From the NCBI GenBank assembly GCA_026193735.1, contig JAPHUJ010000258.1, positions 1 through 6,945 on the forward strand: a DNA stretch of 6,945 bases, written 5' to 3'. The notes under the pieces are model-generated. The model searched no databases. It saw only the letters and a list, made by a program, of their open reading frames with translations, and was not told the DNA's origin. Source of the DNA: Sulfurovum sp. (lineage in GTDB: Bacteria; Campylobacterota; Campylobacteria; Campylobacterales; Sulfurovaceae). This document shows positions 5,349-6,945 of this stretch, one piece after another; the stretch's first letter is position 1; each line of letters opens with the position of its first letter. The position numbers and the translations under genes are program-made.

Positions 5349-6875
5349 ATGTTAGGGATAATAGGAGTTTCCAGTTTAACTGGAATAGCCATTGGAGCGG
5401 CTGTGTGCTACGTATGGTTAAAAAATAGCACCAAAAACAGATTTGCATACATGGAATTGGAAGCCAAAGCCAAAGCAAAAGCGATAGCGAAAGAGACAGA
5501 ACTTTTACTCAAATCTACGCGTGTAAAAATAAAAGAAAAAGAGTTGGAACAAGAGAGTGAATTTCAAAAACGTGTTGCTAATGTTGATTCACGTAATCGT
5601 GCATTAATACTGCAAACGAAAGAGTTGACTTCAAAAGAAGAGAGTTTAAAACTTTTAGAAAAGAGAGTCTTAGACAAAGAAACACATTTAGAAAAACTTG
5701 AGAAAAAAAAGCAAGATGAGATCGCCGATACAATAGATAAAATGCAAAATATAGCTTCTTTAACGAAAGAAGAAGCGAAGGCATACATTTTAGAAAAAGT
5801 TGAAGAGCAGAGCCGTGCAGAGGTTGCAGGTATCGTACGAAAGTATGAGCAGGAAGCAAAGAATGAAGGTGAAAGAAAAGCCAATTACATTTTGGCACAG
5901 GCTACAACACGTTATGCAGGAGAATTTGCCGGTGAACGTCTCATTAATCTTGTGAGTTTACCAAGTGATGAGCACAAAGGGCGTATCATCGGCAAGGAAG
6001 GTAGAAACATTAAGACACTTGAAATGCTTTTGGGTGTGGATATTGTGATAGATGAAACACCAGGCGTGATACTGGTAAGCAGTTTTAATCTTTACAGAAG
6101 AGCTATTGCAACCAGAGTCATTGAAATACTCGTTGAAGATGGACGTATACACCCTGGACGCATAGAGGAAGTACATGCAAAAGTAGAAGAAGAGTTCGAG
6201 CAAAAAACTTTTGAAGAGGGTGAAAATATACTGATAGAACTAGGCCTTTTCCCTATGCATGAAGAGCTTGTGAGACTTTTGGGCCGCATGAAGTACAGAG
6301 CAAGCTATGGACAAAATGCACTGGCCCATACCTTGGAAGTAGCTAAACTTGCACGTGTGATGGCAGCGGAAATGGGTGGAGATGAAAAATTGGCGCTTCG
6401 TGCAGGTTTGTTGCATGATATAGGTAAGGCACTGACTCAGGATCTGGGCGGTTCACATGTAGACATAGGTGCAGATCTCTGTCGTAGGCATGGAGAGCAC
6501 CCTTCCGTGATCAATGCTATTTATGCACATCACGGACATGAAGAGCCAGATTCTGTAGAGAGTGCTGCTGTATGTGCTGCAGATAAACTTTCCGCAGCAA
6601 GACCCGGAGCAAGAAGAGAAGTGCTTGAAAGCTTTACCAAACGAGTGAAGGAAGTGGAAGATATAGCCCTAAGTCAAGAATATGTAGATCAGGCTTATGC
6701 TATTAATGCAGGTAGGGAAATACGGGTTTTTGTGAATGCTCAAAAGATGAGTGACAATGAAGCTGTACTTTTAAGTAAAGAAATTGCAAAAGAAATACAA
6801 GAAAAAGTACAATATCCCGGTGAAATAAAAGTGAATGTGATCAGAGAAACCAGAGCAGTGAATTATGCGAAATAA
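5349..6875 (+). CDS. rny: Ribonuclease Y
   Basis: RNase Y is a membrane-anchored endoribonuclease that starts mRNA decay and processes selected transcripts. The 508-residue protein shows the whole family architecture: an N-terminal membrane helix (about residues 2-24, LGIIGVSSLTGIAIGAAVCY), a long charged coiled coil (about 30-190, starting with an Ala/Lys repeat EAKAKAKAIAKE), a KH RNA-binding domain with GRIIGKEGRN at 211-220, and an HD domain with H327 and the metal-binding HD pair at H356-D357 (LLHDIGKA), followed by AHHGHEEP and ADKLSAARPGARRE. The length matches the family. The ATG at 5349 was chosen because GAAGGA lies five bases upstream and the membrane helix follows at once; the in-frame ATG at 5307 would add 14 polar residues and has no ribosome-binding site. 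It lies 89 bp after the cyclo-ligase gene. Confidence 0.97.
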   Translation: MLGIIGVSSLTGIAIGAAVCYVWLKNSTKNRFAYMELEAKAKAKAIAKETELLLKSTRVKIKEKELEQESEFQKRVANVDSRNRALILQTKELTSKEESLKLLEKRVLDKETHLEKLEKKKQDEIADTIDKMQNIASLTKEEAKAYILEKVEEQSRAEVAGIVRKYEQEAKNEGERKANYILAQATTRYAGEFAGERLINLVSLPSDEHKGRIIGKEGRNIKTLEMLLGVDIVIDETPGVILVSSFNLYRRAIATRVIEILVEDGRIHPGRIEEVHAKVEEEFEQKTFEEGENILIELGLFPMHEELVRLLGRMKYRASYGQNALAHTLEVAKLARVMAAEMGGDEKLALRAGLLHDIGKALTQDLGGSHVDIGADLCRRHGEHPSVINAIYAHHGHEEPDSVESAAVCAADKLSAARPGARREVLESFTKRVKEVEDIALSQEYVDQAYAINAGREIRVFVNAQKMSDNEAVLLSKEIAKEIQEKVQYPGEIKVNVIRETRAVNYAK

Positions 6876-6889
6876 AATTTTAAAAGCGT

Positions 6890-6916
6890 TATAATATTAA
6901 TAATATACCTAAAGGA
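6890..6916 (+). promoter_or_regulatory. Promoter and ribosome-binding site of the gene after rny
   Basis: TATAAT at 6890-6895, in an AT-rich stretch, predicts a start near 6902. AAAGGA at 6911-6916 is a ribosome-binding site five bases before the ATG at 6922. No terminator hairpin separates it from the rny stop at 6875, so read-through from rny is also possible. Confidence 0.55.
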
Positions 6917-6921
6917 AAAAA

Positions 6922-6945
6922 ATGGACAAATGTAATGATATAATA
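6922..6945 (+). CDS. Start of an unidentified gene (first eight codons only)
   Basis: ATG at 6922 opens MDKCNDII before the window ends. A clear ribosome-binding site (AAAGGA, five bases upstream) and a TATAAT box at 6890-6895 support a real start. Eight residues are too few to name a product. Confidence 0.5.

Noticed and set aside
1..6945. Mobile element, CRISPR array, defence system, tRNA or rRNA
   Set aside because: No transposase or integrase, no regularly spaced direct repeats and no tRNA-like or rRNA-like sequence was found; the gene content is conserved housekeeping.

Overview
The window looks like a housekeeping segment from a Campylobacterota (epsilonproteobacterial) chromosome, perhaps a free-living relative of Sulfurovum or Sulfurimonas. 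Three things point there: AT-rich sequence, strong TATAAT -10 boxes preceded by T-rich DNA with no clear -35 box, and the gene order radA / ftsY / thioredoxin-like protein facing 5-formyl-THF cyclo-ligase / rny. From memory, Campylobacter jejuni has a very similar order, with radA and ftsY adjacent; I could not check this. The genus is inference only.

Layout: (1) 1-1623, minus strand: radA (DNA-repair ATPase) followed 16 bp later by acpS (holo-ACP synthase, cut off by the window edge). (2) 1624-1820: a divergent control region with a radA promoter, a perfect 15-bp AT-rich inverted repeat followed by eight T on the minus strand, a GC-rich hairpin, and the plsC promoter. It may also encode a small RNA. 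(3) 1821-2501, plus strand: a PlsC-family acyltransferase starting at GTG. Its stop codon overlaps the stop of the next gene, which is convergent. (4) 2498-4636, minus strand: a three-gene operon of a membrane-anchored TlpA-like thioredoxin, ftsY (SRP receptor) and a two-helix membrane protein of unknown function. (5) 4637-4713: a compact divergent promoter region in which the two -10 boxes form an inverted repeat and each lies in the other gene's 5' leader. (6) 4714-6875, plus strand: 5-formyltetrahydrofolate cyclo-ligase and rny (RNase Y). (7) From 6922: the first eight codons of another plus-strand gene with its own promoter.

Several products act at the inner membrane: FtsY docks ribosomes translating membrane proteins, RNase Y is a membrane-anchored mRNA endonuclease, PlsC-family enzymes acylate lysophospholipids, and the thioredoxin-like protein should face the periplasm. 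AcpS activates the acyl carrier protein needed for fatty-acid synthesis. RadA (recombination) and the cyclo-ligase (folate salvage) are general housekeeping functions.

I see no mobile element, CRISPR array, tRNA, rRNA or defence system. The parts least explained by known genes are the radA-plsC intergenic region and the unknown membrane protein after ftsY. For plsC, the thioredoxin gene and rny, the longest possible reading frame begins too far upstream, and ribosome-binding sites support later starts.
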